Part shown: piece by piece, positions 28,374 through 37,757 of the stretch
How positions within the stretch are numbered: the first letter of the stretch is position 1
How the letters are laid out: the number at the start of each line of letters is the position of its first letter
Source: Flavobacteriales bacterium
Lineage (GTDB): Bacteria > Bacteroidota > Bacteroidia > Flavobacteriales_F > PHOS-HE28
Length of the DNA stretch: 64,000 bases
Direction of reading: 5' to 3'
NCBI GenBank assembly: GCA_016713865.1
Contig: JADJOG010000001.1
Coordinates: 124,001-188,000, forward strand
Notes under the pieces: model-generated
Seen by the model: the letters and a program-made list of their open reading frames with translations, nothing else
Databases searched by the model: none
What the model was told of the DNA's origin: nothing
Made by a program: the position numbers and the translations under genes

Positions 28374-30248
28374 ATGTCAACTTTTGATTCGCTCGGCCTT
28401 AAGCCTGAGCTCCTGCGCGCATTAACCGATCTCGGCTGGGAGCAGCCAACCCCCTGTGCAAGAGCGCGCGATACCGCTGCTGCTCACCAGCGACAAGGAT
28501 GTGGTGGCCTTGGCCCAAACCGGAACCGGCAAGACCGGCGCGTTCGGCCTGCCCCTACTCATGGACATTGAACCCGGCAACCGTGGCGTGCAGGCCCTGG
28601 TGCTTGCTCCAACGCGCGAGCTTTGCGTGCAGATCACTGGCGATCTGGAGCGCTTCTCTGCGCATATGAGCGGCGTGAAAGTGGTGGCTGTTTATGGCGG
28701 ATCCAGCATCCGTGATCAGATTCGGGCCATCCAGCGCGGCGCCAACGTGATCGTGGCTACGCCGGGTCGCCTGCTCGACCTTATCGGCCGCCAAGCCGCC
28801 GACCTCGGCACCGTGCACACCGTTGTGCTCGATGAAGCTGATGAGATGCTGAACATGGGTTTCCAAGAGGACCTCGCCGAGATCCTCCAAGGCACGCCTC
28901 CCGATAAGCGCACCTGGCTCTTCAGCGCCACCATGGGCAGCGAGGTGCGGCACATCGCCAAGCGCTACATGCGCGACGCGGAAGAAGTGCAGATCGGCGA
29001 GCGTAATGCCGGAGCCAGCACCATTCAGCACCAATACGCCGTGGTGCATGCCCGCGACCGACTGGCTGCCCTCAAGCGTTTCATCGACGCCGACCCTGAC
29101 CTCTTCGCGATCGTCTTCTGCCGCACCAAGCACGAGACGCAGGAACTGGCCACCGCCCTCGTGAAGGACGGCTATGTAGCCGACGCCATCCACGGCGACC
29201 TTAGCCAAGCGCAGCGCGACCATGTGATGGGACGCTATCGTGCGCGCTCGTTGCAGCTGCTCATCGCTACCGACGTTGCCGCGCGCGGCATCGATGTGAG
29301 CGATGTGACGCACGTGATCCACTTTGACCTGCCTGGTGAAGCCGAGAGCTACACCCACCGCAGCGGTCGAACCGCGCGCGCGGGCCGCTCAGGCATCTCG
29401 CTCAGCATCATCGGCCTTCGCGATGTGGGCAAGATCCGCCAGCTCGAGCGCCAACTCAAGTCGCACTTCAAATACGTGCTGGTTCCCGGCGGCGGCGACA
29501 TCGGCAAGGCGCAAGTGGTGGCCTACATGCACAAGCTCAAGGGCGTCGAGGTGGACCACGATGCACTGGCTTCGATCCTTCCAACAGCGCATGAGGAGCT
29601 GAGCCAATTCAGCAAGGAGGAGCTGATCGAGCGCTTCATGAGCGTGGCCTTCAACCGCTTGATCACGCAATTCCGCGACCTGCCGACATCAACATCGACA
29701 TGAGCCGGAAGGATCATACGGCGCGTGTCGAGCGTCCTTCCTCGCGCGAGCGCTTCGGCACGGGCAAGCAGATGTTCATCAACCTGGGCAGCGCCGATGG
29801 CTTCGATAAAGGCAAGATGCTGGGCTACGTTTGCGGCATCAGCGGCGTGCAGGGCGATGTGATCGGCCGCATGCTCATCAAGGACGTCTATTCCTTCGTC
29901 GACATTGAGCCGGCGCATTTCGAGCAAGTGTTCAACAGCTTCAAGGGCGCCAACTACAAAGGCCGCAAGATCCGTGTCGATGAGTCCCAAGGACCGCAAA
30001 GCGGATCGCACGACGATGGTCCGCGGCCACCCCACCGTGGTGGTCAGGAGCGCCATGGCGGATATCAGGGCGGTGGCAGCCGCGGCGGTTACCAAAAGGA
30101 TCGTCCACACCAGAGCAGCTACCGTGGCGGCGGCGATCGGCGCGATGGGCCTCGCCAGGATTCAGGTCCGCGCGAGCACGGTGGCTACCAGAAAAAGCAG
30201 GACTTCTACGAGCCGAAGCCGAAGTTCCCCAAGAAGGGCAAGGGTTGA
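28374..30248 (+). CDS. DEAD-box ATP-dependent RNA helicase with DbpA RNA-binding domain (two frameshifts)
   Basis: About 625 residues that unwind structured RNA, probably in ribosome assembly or cold response. The start MSTFDSLGLKPELLRALTDL and the Q motif lie in one frame. A CCCCC run near 28452 shifts it. The core then has AQTGTGKTGAF (I), VLAPTREL (Ia), VLDEADEMLNMG (II), SATM (III), IVFCRTK (IV), ATDVAARGIDV (V) and HRSGRTARAG (VI). Near 29680 a second shift joins DLPDINID to MSRKDHTARV. The DbpA-type domain (MFINLGSADGFDKGKMLGY) follows, then a Gly/Arg-rich tail that should bind RNA. Confidence 0.93.
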
Positions 30249-30255
30249 AAGAGAA

Positions 30256-30277
30256 AGCGGCCCTGATCAGGACCGCT
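30256..30277. terminator. Hairpin between convergent genes, likely bidirectional terminator
   Basis: An inverted repeat AGCGGCCCTG/ATCAGGACCGCT with one mismatch per arm around a central TGATCA. It sits just after the helicase stop and before the end of the convergent HTH gene. No long T-run follows. Confidence 0.42.
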
Positions 30278-30309
30278 CACTCCCCTGCCGCAGGCAGGAA
30301 CAAATGGCA

Positions 30310-30564
30310 TTAAGCGTGCGCGTGGCTCTCGTCGAGGATGCGATTCGCGATGTCGAGGATGCGCGTATCGTCGAGTGATACGATGCCGCCATCGGGCCCG
30401 GCTTCGAGATGAACGCCCATCGGCTTGCCATTCGGGTGCGTGAAACCGCCGAAGTAGTTCCAAACGGTCTCAACGCTGAGGTCGAGCTCCTTCGCTATGC
30501 GGTGGATGCTCCCATCAGGCAAGTGGTCCTTGATCCTCCGCAGTTCGTTGAAGGTGATGTTCAT
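30310..30564 (-). CDS. Small HTH DNA-binding protein
   Basis: 84 residues. The start MNITFNELRRIKDHLPDG leads into SIHRIAKELDLSVETVWNYF, a helix-turn-helix with the recognition helix over VETVWNYF. The end EAGPDGGIVSLDDTRILDIA is conserved in a small family of Bacteroidota DNA-binding proteins. Targets are unknown. An upstream in-frame extension exists but is unconserved, and a promoter-like pair sits just upstream of ATG 30564. Confidence 0.8.
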   Translation of the reverse strand: MNITFNELRRIKDHLPDGSIHRIAKELDLSVETVWNYFGGFTHPNGKPMGVHLEAGPDGGIVSLDDTRILDIANRILDESHAHA

Positions 30565-30589
30565 GATGGGAAGGGTGTTGGTTGTGAGG

Positions 30590-30623
30590 CTGAAGATAGA
30601 AACCCGAACCGGGCATTTCCAAA
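30590..30623 (-). promoter_or_regulatory. Putative Bacteroidota promoter (TTTG - 21 nt - TATCTTCAG)
   Basis: On the minus strand TTTG (30623-30620) is followed after 21 bases by TATCTTCAG (30598-30590), close to the TTTG/TAnnTTTG consensus and spacing. It would start transcription about 20 bases before ATG 30564. Confidence 0.45.
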
Positions 30624-30766
30624 CCCGGACGGCATGATCCATGAGGTGGCCTACATCAGTCGAACGAATGGGACGGAGCACACCGAGAACACAAGTGAGG
30701 GCGGCTGGCGGCACCGCGATACGACGACCCGCAACACCGATCGCAGCGCGCTGCGCAAGGCCATCC

Positions 30767-30775
30767 TACTTTTCC
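30767..30775 (+). promoter_or_regulatory. Putative -7 box (TACTTTTCC)
   Basis: TACTTTTCC lies 3 bases before ATG 30779. It fits TAnnTTTn with the same near-leaderless spacing as other boxes here. Confidence 0.35.
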
Positions 30776-30778
30776 CCC

Positions 30779-33700
30779 ATGCTCCGCAACGTTGGCCTGG
30801 CCTTGCTCACCGCAGCCACGGTCTCGTCCTTGCAGGCGCAGCAGTACAACCTGCGCACCTATTCGCTGGAACAGGGACTGCCCAGCAGCAGCGTGAACGC
30901 CTTGTGCGAGGATGCCGATGGCTTTCTATGGGTGGGCACCGCGCAAGGAGCGGCGCGCACCGACGGCCTCCGGTTCGAGCAATTCACCCGCCAGCAAGGC
31001 CTGCCGCACGACCAGGTAACCGCGCTTGCCGCCACTCCCGATGGCGCTGTATGGATGGGCTTCGGCAATGGCACCATCGCGCAATGGAATCGCGGCAGGA
31101 TCACAGTTGCGCAGGCCAGTCCAGGCGCCGCTGTGCGCGCCCTGCTGCCCCTTGGCAACGACCTCTGGTGGGCTACATCAGGACAAGGCGTATGGCTGCT
31201 GCGCGAAGGGCGCACCCAGCGCTACGGAGCTGAAGAAGGGTTGCTGAGCACGCGCGTTTTCGCCCTCGCGCACGACGCACGCAAGCGGCCCGTATGCGGC
31301 ACCGATAGCGGCCTCTTCGTGCTGAACGATGGACGCTGGCGGGCCGTGGCGCGCTATGCCCTGCCCCACCGGCGCGTGCAAGGCTTGTTCGCCGATGGCG
31401 AAGGCATTGTAGTGGCAACCGCCAATGGCTTCCTCGAGCTCGACACCGCGCTCTCCACCATCGCGCCCGAACTGCGCTATATGAGCAGCTTTCCAGTGGC
31501 CTTGCCCGAATCGGACCTGCAAACTGTGCTTCGCGCGCGCGATGGCGACCTCTGGTTCGGCACGCCTGGAGGTTTGCTGCACTTGACCAAACTGAATGGC
31601 TATCCAACGGCCACGCTCATGCGCGAGGCGAACGGCCTTGGCCACGACCTGGTGCGCTGCCTTGCGCAGGATCGCAGCGGCGCCATCTGGATCGGTACAG
31701 GCTTCGGCGGCTTGAGCAAGTACACCAGCGATGCCTTCATCCATTTCACCGACCGCGACGGCTTGGGTTCGCGCACCGTGAGTGCCATGCATCGCACAAT
31801 AGATGGACGGCTCTGGCTCGGCACTGCTGGCGGTGGGCTCTCCAGTTGGAATGGCCGGGGCTTGCGCCACTACGGCCTTGAAGACGGCTTGCCCGATGCC
31901 TTCGTGATCGCCTTGGGCGAGGATGCCAATGGCTACCTGCTCGCCGGTACCGCCTCCAACGGACTCTGGCGCTACGATGAGCGCCGCTTCCAACGCATCG
32001 CCCAAGGGATCGACGGCCAGCGCGTGCTCACCATCAACCTCGATGCTGAAGGCCGCAGCTGGGTAGGCACCGAACGTGGCTTGCATGCTGATCCCGGCGA
32101 TGGCCGATATACGCGCATCGACGGCTGCGATCTGCCGGTGGCTGGTCTGGCTTGTACAAGCGATACGCTGTGGGCCGCCACCGCCGATGGACTATATGTG
32201 CTCGATACGCGACGGATGCCTTGGATGCTTCGATCGGTGCAACGTCTGCCCACCACTTCCATGACCTGCATCGCGCGCGATACACCCGGCAACCTGTGGA
32301 TCGGCACCGAAGCGCATGGGCTGTATCGCCTCCACGGAAACAATGTGGACAGTATTCAAATGGCCGACGGCCTGGCGAGCAATGCTGTTGAGCAAGTGAT
32401 GCTCGACGGTGTGGAGAACGTGTGGATCGGAACACGTCGCGGCATACACATGCTCGAGCTGGACGCCCTCCAGGAAAGAGTTCTGCGCATCATCACTTAT
32501 GGCATCGACGATGGCTTCATCGGTGCCGAGTGCTTCCGCAATGCGTGCATGCTCGATTCCGACAGCAGCCTTTGGTTCGGCACGTTGCGCGGCGCCACAC
32601 GGCATGATCCGCGACGCACAACCCTCGATGAGCCCGAACCGCGCGTGCACCTCACCGATCTGCGCCTCTTCTTCGAGAAGCCCGACTGGACGCCTTGGTG
32701 CGAGGCACGCGACCGCAACGACCTGCCCACCGGCCTGCACCTGCCGCACGACAAGAACCACCTCACCTTCGCCTTCACCGGCATCAGCCTCGCTTATCCG
32801 GAAAAGGTGCGCTACCGGTACCTCCTCGAAGGGCATGATCCCGATTGGAGCCCGATCACCGCCACCGACCGTGTCACCTACAGCAACATCCCGCCCGGCG
32901 ACTACACCTTCCGCGTGATGGCGCGCAACGCCAGCGGCATCTGGACCGAGGAGCCCACGAGCTTCGCCTTCCGCATTGAGCCGCCTTTCTGGCAAACGGC
33001 CAGCTTCCGCATCGTGGGCGGCGCGGCCCTGCTGCTCGGATTCTTCGGCTTCACGCGATTGCGCGAGCGCCGCCTGCGCCGCGACCGTGAACGCCTTGAG
33101 CGCACCGTGCAGCAGCGCACGCACGAGCTGGCGCAGGAAAAGGACCGCAGCGAGGATCTGCTGCGCAACATCCTGCCGGCCTCAACGGCGGAAGAACTGA
33201 AAACGAAGGGCCGCGCCGATGCGAAGCGCTATGAGCATTGCACCGTGCTCTTCAGCGATTTCAAGGGCTTCACCACCTTCAGCAGCCGCATGGACAGCGA
33301 CACGCTCGTGAGCGAGCTGCACCATTACTTCAGCCTCTTCGATCAGCTCTGCGCGCAACATGGCCTGGAGAAGATCAAGACCATCGGCGATGCATACATG
33401 TGCGCGGCCGGACTGCCCGAGCCTTCACCCACGCATGCGCTGCGCGCGCTTCTCATGGCCTTCGGCATGGTCGAGGCCGTGGAGCGCAGCAACGCCGAGC
33501 GCCGCGCGACGGGCTTGCAGGAATGGCCCATTCGCATCGGCCTGCACAGCGGACCGGTTGTGGCGGGCGTGGTGGGCACGCGCAAATTCGCTTACGATAT
33601 CTGGGGCGATACCGTGAACCTCGCCAGCCGCATGGAAGCCAACAGCGAGGCTGGCCGCATCAACATCAGCGGGCCCGTGTTCGCGCAGGTGATGCAATAC

Positions 33701-33850
33701 GTCGAAGCGATGCCACGCGGACCGATCAAGGTGAAGGGCAAGGGTGAGGTGCAGATGTATTTCGCGCTGCGGCTGAAGAAGGAGTTCAGTGCGGATGGCG
33801 CAGGATTGATGGCGACCGAGGCGCTCCGCGAACGCGCGTTGCGCAGTTGA
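30779..33850 (+). CDS. Reg_prop/Y_Y_Y sensor fused to class III adenylate cyclase
   Basis: 1023 residues. A signal peptide is followed by two seven-bladed propellers made of reg_prop repeats (about 20-640), for example DGFLWVGTAQGAARTDG and GAIWIGTGFGGLSKYTS. The Y_Y_Y domain (about 655-732) follows, then one membrane helix (about 744-762), a coiled coil, and a cyclase domain (about 818-1000). Catalytic residues are present: metal Asp in LFSDFKGFT and IGDAYM, adenine-specifying Lys and Asp in KIKTIGDAYM and FAYDIWGDTVN, and NLASRME. An ATP-to-cAMP activity controlled by an outside ligand is inferred. Most reg_prop sensors carry a histidine kinase instead. Confidence 0.9.
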   Translation: MLRNVGLALLTAATVSSLQAQQYNLRTYSLEQGLPSSSVNALCEDADGFLWVGTAQGAARTDGLRFEQFTRQQGLPHDQVTALAATPDGAVWMGFGNGTIAQWNRGRITVAQASPGAAVRALLPLGNDLWWATSGQGVWLLREGRTQRYGAEEGLLSTRVFALAHDARKRPVCGTDSGLFVLNDGRWRAVARYALPHRRVQGLFADGEGIVVATANGFLELDTALSTIAPELRYMSSFPVALPESDLQTVLRARDGDLWFGTPGGLLHLTKLNGYPTATLMREANGLGHDLVRCLAQDRSGAIWIGTGFGGLSKYTSDAFIHFTDRDGLGSRTVSAMHRTIDGRLWLGTAGGGLSSWNGRGLRHYGLEDGLPDAFVIALGEDANGYLLAGTASNGLWRYDERRFQRIAQGIDGQRVLTINLDAEGRSWVGTERGLHADPGDGRYTRIDGCDLPVAGLACTSDTLWAATADGLYVLDTRRMPWMLRSVQRLPTTSMTCIARDTPGNLWIGTEAHGLYRLHGNNVDSIQMADGLASNAVEQVMLDGVENVWIGTRRGIHMLELDALQERVLRIITYGIDDGFIGAECFRNACMLDSDSSLWFGTLRGATRHDPRRTTLDEPEPRVHLTDLRLFFEKPDWTPWCEARDRNDLPTGLHLPHDKNHLTFAFTGISLAYPEKVRYRYLLEGHDPDWSPITATDRVTYSNIPPGDYTFRVMARNASGIWTEEPTSFAFRIEPPFWQTASFRIVGGAALLLGFFGFTRLRERRLRRDRERLERTVQQRTHELAQEKDRSEDLLRNILPASTAEELKTKGRADAKRYEHCTVLFSDFKGFTTFSSRMDSDTLVSELHHYFSLFDQLCAQHGLEKIKTIGDAYMCAAGLPEPSPTHALRALLMAFGMVEAVERSNAERRATGLQEWPIRIGLHSGPVVAGVVGTRKFAYDIWGDTVNLASRMEANSEAGRINISGPVFAQVMQYVEAMPRGPIKVKGKGEVQMYFALRLKKEFSADGAGLMATEALRERALRS

Positions 33851-33880
33851 TCGGCGATCAGTCCATTCGTTCCGCTGCGA

Positions 33881-34895
33881 TCACTTCGTGCGGAAGAGGT
33901 GCAAGGGCACCACGCGCTTGCCTTCCTCCTCTTTGTTCGTGAACTCGAATCGGGTCATCAAGCGATCGCCATGCTCGTGCAGCAGCATGCGGCCACGCAA
34001 GAATTCCTGACCTGAGTCCGGATGGAAATCGAGCAGGTCCGCATGCACCTGGGCCCTCCCCTGCACGCTCTTGCCGTGCACCAAGCCGCTAAAATGCACC
34101 CACCCGCCACGTTCGTCATAGAAACTGAGATATTGATCGTTGGTCGGGTGATCGAAACGTGCGCCTTCATACTTGCGGCCTTTCACCCGCGGCAAGGTGT
34201 CCAGCTCGAAACGCTCAACGCTCTTGTCCTTCTCGATCTGCAGCGACCCCTTCAACCGGCTGCCGTTGCCGAGCAGGAAAGCGGCGCCCTTGGCCGACCA
34301 TCCCGCTTCGCGATCCGTGAGCAGGAGCACATCGCCCCTGCGGTGACCGTAGAGTTGCACGAGGTTCTGGCCGAGGTGGCCTGCGAGCATCACCCATTCG
34401 CCCTTCTCGTCATACACCTCCAATTGCTGGGCTAGAGCATCGTTGCCATACACGCGGCCTTCGCCCACGGTCTTGAATGCCGGAGTCCCGGTCCTGTATA
34501 GCGTGCGCGACCTCACCTGCTTGCCATCTGAGAGCTTGAACTCGACCTGCACTTGATCCCAGTTAGCCGAGAGGTGCATGCGACCGTCCTCGATCCTGTT
34601 CGTGCGTTCGTTGTCTACGAACGTGATCAGGATCACCACCGCGGAAGTGCGAATTCGTCGCGAAGATCTCGCCATCGATCAACGCCGAGATGCCGATCCA
34701 ATCGTGACCGACCTGGAAGAACCCTGATCCATCGCCTGATTGCACATTGGTGAACAGCACGTTCACGAGGGTCTTCTTCGTCTCGCCCACCACGTACGAA
34801 TCGTAGCGCTGATCTTCCTTGCTCGGCTTCTCCTCATCCACCGTGGTCGCTTCCGTAGGAGCTTGCCCTTGCGAAGGCTGGGCGCCGCTCCTCAA
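33881..34895 (-). CDS. Hypothetical protein, probably the C-terminal module of the caspase gene (frameshifted)
   Basis: Two frames join near 34655. The first (from TTG 34895) has a low-complexity linker rich in Q, P, T, E and K, then YDSYVVGETKKTLVNVLFTN and VGHDWIGISALIDGE. The second has VVILITFVDNERTNRIEDGR and strand-rich repeats such as ALAQQLEVYDEKGEWVML and FYDERGGWVHFSGLVHGKS, ending VPLHLFRTK. No family was recognised. There is no signal peptide and no good start, and it overlaps the caspase frame by about 60 bases. The simplest reading is that both belong to one protein of about 790 residues split by a sequencing shift near 34880. Confidence 0.5.
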
Positions 34896-36273
34896 CCTGT
34901 GCCGCTGCAGCTACGCACATGCGCGCTCCGGATTGCGCGCCCGGCGCGTAACGCGGATGCTGCTCGTGGTTGGTGCGCTGCGCTTCGCGCGGTGTCTCGG
35001 TGGCTGTGTAGGTGGCCAGCTCTTGCATGGTGATGGTGCCGTCGCCGTCCGCATCGGCCTTGCCGCGCCAGCCCTTCAGCAGGTAATGCGTGAAGATCCC
35101 TCCCTGCAGATCATCGCTCTCATAAGAGCTTTCACTCGCGCCCGCTGCGGTAAGGATGGAGACCTCGCCATTCGCGCTCCGATCATTGCCGCCTTCCGGC
35201 ATGGTGGCCCGGCCGCTGCGACAGGCATCGAGGATCATGACCTTATTACGGCATGGCGCAGCGTTCAAGGCCGAGAGCAGATCAGCCTGTGTCAGGCTCG
35301 ACGACCACGCCTTGTACGGATCATCAATCTCCGCATCGGCCCCCAAGAGGCAGAGTTGGCCGCGCCGATCGTGCATGCCGTGACCTGAGAAGTAGAAGAT
35401 GAACTGGTCGTTCTCATCGGCCCGCGCGAGCAAGGCATCCAATTGCGCCTTGATCACCTCCGACCGCGCCATGGTGTTCTGCAGCAGCACCACGTTGTCC
35501 GGCTTGATGCCTTTGCATTTGCCTTCGCGCAAGAGCGCCGCTACCGCAGCGGCATCCGAATCGGCATAGCGGAGGTCCTGCGTGCGCGCATAGCGATAGC
35601 GTGAAACGCCAACCACCAAGGCGAACACCTCCGATTCGTTCACTTGATTGCGGCCAAGGCCAGCCGAACTGCCGCTGTTGCCGCGCATGATCTCGTCGCG
35701 TGTGAGCGTTCCTTGCGCTGGCTTGGTAACCGCAGGGCGCAATGGTTCAACGCGCTGCTCTTCGTTCACCGATTGGCCACCACCGGTTGATGCAGGAGCA
35801 ACGACTGGCTCGCTCGGTTTCGGCTCGGGTTCCTTCGGCTGTGCTTCAGGCTCCTTCGGTTTGGTCTCGCGCACCGGCTCCTTCGGCTCTTGCTGCACAG
35901 GGTCGCGCCGCGGCTCGGTCCTCGTTACCGCGATGGCCGATTTCACATCCAGGGCCACATGGAACTCAGCGAAGCCACGTGCATCGTTGGCATCGGCAGC
36001 CATGAGCATCACACGATTGATGCCTTCATCCAGATTCACGTCATGCGTGAAGCTTCCATCGTCCTTCACCTGCGCTTTCTCCCCGGCGATCATCAGCAGC
36101 GTCACCTTCGCTGAGCTGTGCACCTTGCCGGCAACGCGCAGCGGCGATGAATTCACCGTGAGGATCATCTGCCCTTCGGCCTTGGGCGAGGTGATCTCGA
36201 TCCGGAGTCCCGATGATTGCGCCAGCGTGAGCAAGCTGACCAAGAGCGATAATGTGAATGCGATGGTTCTCAT
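34834..36273 (-). CDS. Secreted caspase family (peptidase C14) protein
   Basis: 479 residues in this frame. After a signal peptide (MRTIAFTLSLLVSLLTLAQS) comes an Ig-like domain (about 25-110), then a Pro/Glu/Lys-rich linker (about 120-190) and a caspase-like domain. The catalytic dyad is visible as FYFSGHGMHD (His about 298) and VMILDACRSG (Cys about 351). LRYADSDAAAVAALL and THYLLKGWRGKADADGDGTI are typical C14 flanks. It should act in the periplasm or outside. The substrate is unknown. It follows the CHASE2 gene by 16 bases and its C-terminus probably continues into the next frame. Confidence 0.83.
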   Translation of the reverse strand: MRTIAFTLSLLVSLLTLAQSSGLRIEITSPKAEGQMILTVNSSPLRVAGKVHSSAKVTLLMIAGEKAQVKDDGSFTHDVNLDEGINRVMLMAADANDARGFAEFHVALDVKSAIAVTRTEPRRDPVQQEPKEPVRETKPKEPEAQPKEPEPKPSEPVVAPASTGGGQSVNEEQRVEPLRPAVTKPAQGTLTRDEIMRGNSGSSAGLGRNQVNESEVFALVVGVSRYRYARTQDLRYADSDAAAVAALLREGKCKGIKPDNVVLLQNTMARSEVIKAQLDALLARADENDQFIFYFSGHGMHDRRGQLCLLGADAEIDDPYKAWSSSLTQADLLSALNAAPCRNKVMILDACRSGRATMPEGGNDRSANGEVSILTAAGASESSYESDDLQGGIFTHYLLKGWRGKADADGDGTITMQELATYTATETPREAQRTNHEQHPRYAPGAQSGARMCVAAAAQVEERRPAFARASSYGSDHGG

Positions 36274-36289
36274 GGTGCGGTAGGGTTGA

Positions 36290-37750
36290 TCAGGTTGTCC
36301 TGCGGAGATCGAGTTTCTTGAAGAATGCGTTCAGCACGAGGAAGTAGGCGATGAAAGCCGCCAGGTTGATGCGGATGCCCAGCCATAGGTCGAGGGCGAT
36401 GAAGATGCAGAAGAAGAGCAGCAGCGGAAAGCTATCCTTCACGCTCTTCCAAACGTGGTCTTTCAGAACGAAGGCGAGCACCGCACGTGCTGCAGGCACG
36501 CCCCACGCATCCACCTTCAACTTGTCTGCCGCAACCGGTTCCACTGCCTTCAGCTCCTTCGATTTGCCATCGCGTTTTGCGCGCCATCCGCCCCAAGGCC
36601 TGCTGAAGATGATGAGCGACAAGAAGCTCAACAGGATAACAGTGGCCAGCAATCCGAGCCATGGCACACGATGGGCGCCATCGAGCATTTCCAGATAAAG
36701 GTCGATGAGGATGGTGCTGCCCTGCATGGTTCCCCCGAACGTGCTGTGCCTGTCGCCGCCCGTTCGCTCGCCCAGCGGCGCGTTGAATTCGCCCACCATC
36801 ACGATGGGCAGCGCGCCTGCATTGCGTGCTTGTTCTTCGATCATGAGCAGCAGATCCTCGCGGCCGAATTCACTGATGGCATAACCCAGCCCAAGCGGCA
36901 AATACGGTGGCGCTGCTGCATTGCCCTCGTCGGCATCATCGGTGAGTATCGTTGTGCAGCGCTCATCGAATCGATCCAGCGCTGCAGGGAACGCCGGGAA
37001 CGCAGCGCCCGGCGTGGGGCCTTTCTCGCGCAAGAGCAGGGTGGTCAACGAAGGCGCGATGCTCGCCCCTGTGGTGCGCATGTACATGCGGCATGGGATG
37101 CTGGGATCGCCATCCAGAAAGAGGTTATGCGCAGCGATCAAACCGTTCTGCAACTGCTCGGTGGCCCGGCCCATGTAGCGGTTGCCCGGACGCAGCATGG
37201 CCGTGTTGCGCTCTTGGGTCTCAGCGAGGATGAGCTTGTCATGCTCGATCAAGGCGCGCATGCTCGACGCCAAAGCGCTGTCGTGCCGCGAAGGATCGGG
37301 GAAGGTGATGTCGCACACCACCAGGCTCAGGCGATCGGCATGGGTGCCCAGAAAGGCAAGGAGTTCAGCGAGCATGGCGCGATCCGTAACCGGCACCTGT
37401 TGCTGCCCGGCCTCCGTTGCGCTCACGGGCGATACGGTGGCCTTGTTCGCGCTGTTATCGATGAGCACGAAGCCCACCCCTTGATCCTTCACTGGATCGG
37501 GAATGCCGCTCAAGCGGCGCAGGTCGCTGGTCAGGTCGAAGGCGAGCTTGTTCTGCTCGAAGAAGCCGGGGCGCGCATTGAACCAGAAGGCCAGCGCCAC
37601 CGTGAGCAAGAGGCCATGCACCAGTGAAGTGACCACCAGCTTCCAGCGCTTGGTAACGGGCGCATGCAGCATGACCACCGCGCTTGTTGTGAGCAGCGCG
37701 GCAGCAGCCGTGACGGCGAAGGCGGCTATGATATTGATCAAAGCGAGCAT
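36290..37750 (-). CDS. CHASE2-domain membrane protein
   Basis: 486 residues. Two N-terminal membrane helices (about 5-30 and 38-58) precede a large extracytoplasmic region (about 60-345) with CHASE2 features: GVGFVLIDNSAN, LAELLAFLGTHADRLSLVVC and DITFPDP. Three more helices lie near the C-terminus (about 360-380 and 430-480). CHASE2 domains sense outside signals, but no kinase, cyclase or phosphatase output is fused, so signalling would need a partner. The adjacent secreted caspase is the obvious candidate. Confidence 0.7.
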   Translation of the reverse strand: MLALINIIAAFAVTAAAALLTTSAVVMLHAPVTKRWKLVVTSLVHGLLLTVALAFWFNARPGFFEQNKLAFDLTSDLRRLSGIPDPVKDQGVGFVLIDNSANKATVSPVSATEAGQQQVPVTDRAMLAELLAFLGTHADRLSLVVCDITFPDPSRHDSALASSMRALIEHDKLILAETQERNTAMLRPGNRYMGRATEQLQNGLIAAHNLFLDGDPSIPCRMYMRTTGASIAPSLTTLLLREKGPTPGAAFPAFPAALDRFDERCTTILTDDADEGNAAAPPYLPLGLGYAISEFGREDLLLMIEEQARNAGALPIVMVGEFNAPLGERTGGDRHSTFGGTMQGSTILIDLYLEMLDGAHRVPWLGLLATVILLSFLSLIIFSRPWGGWRAKRDGKSKELKAVEPVAADKLKVDAWGVPAARAVLAFVLKDHVWKSVKDSFPLLLFFCIFIALDLWLGIRINLAAFIAYFLVLNAFFKKLDLRRTT

Positions 37751-37757
37751 GGCGCAG

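Noticed and set aside
28452..29703. Programmed frameshifting in the DEAD-box helicase gene.
   Set aside because: Two unrelated shift points and many other shifted genes nearby make sequence error far more likely. No slippery heptamer with a downstream structure was seen.
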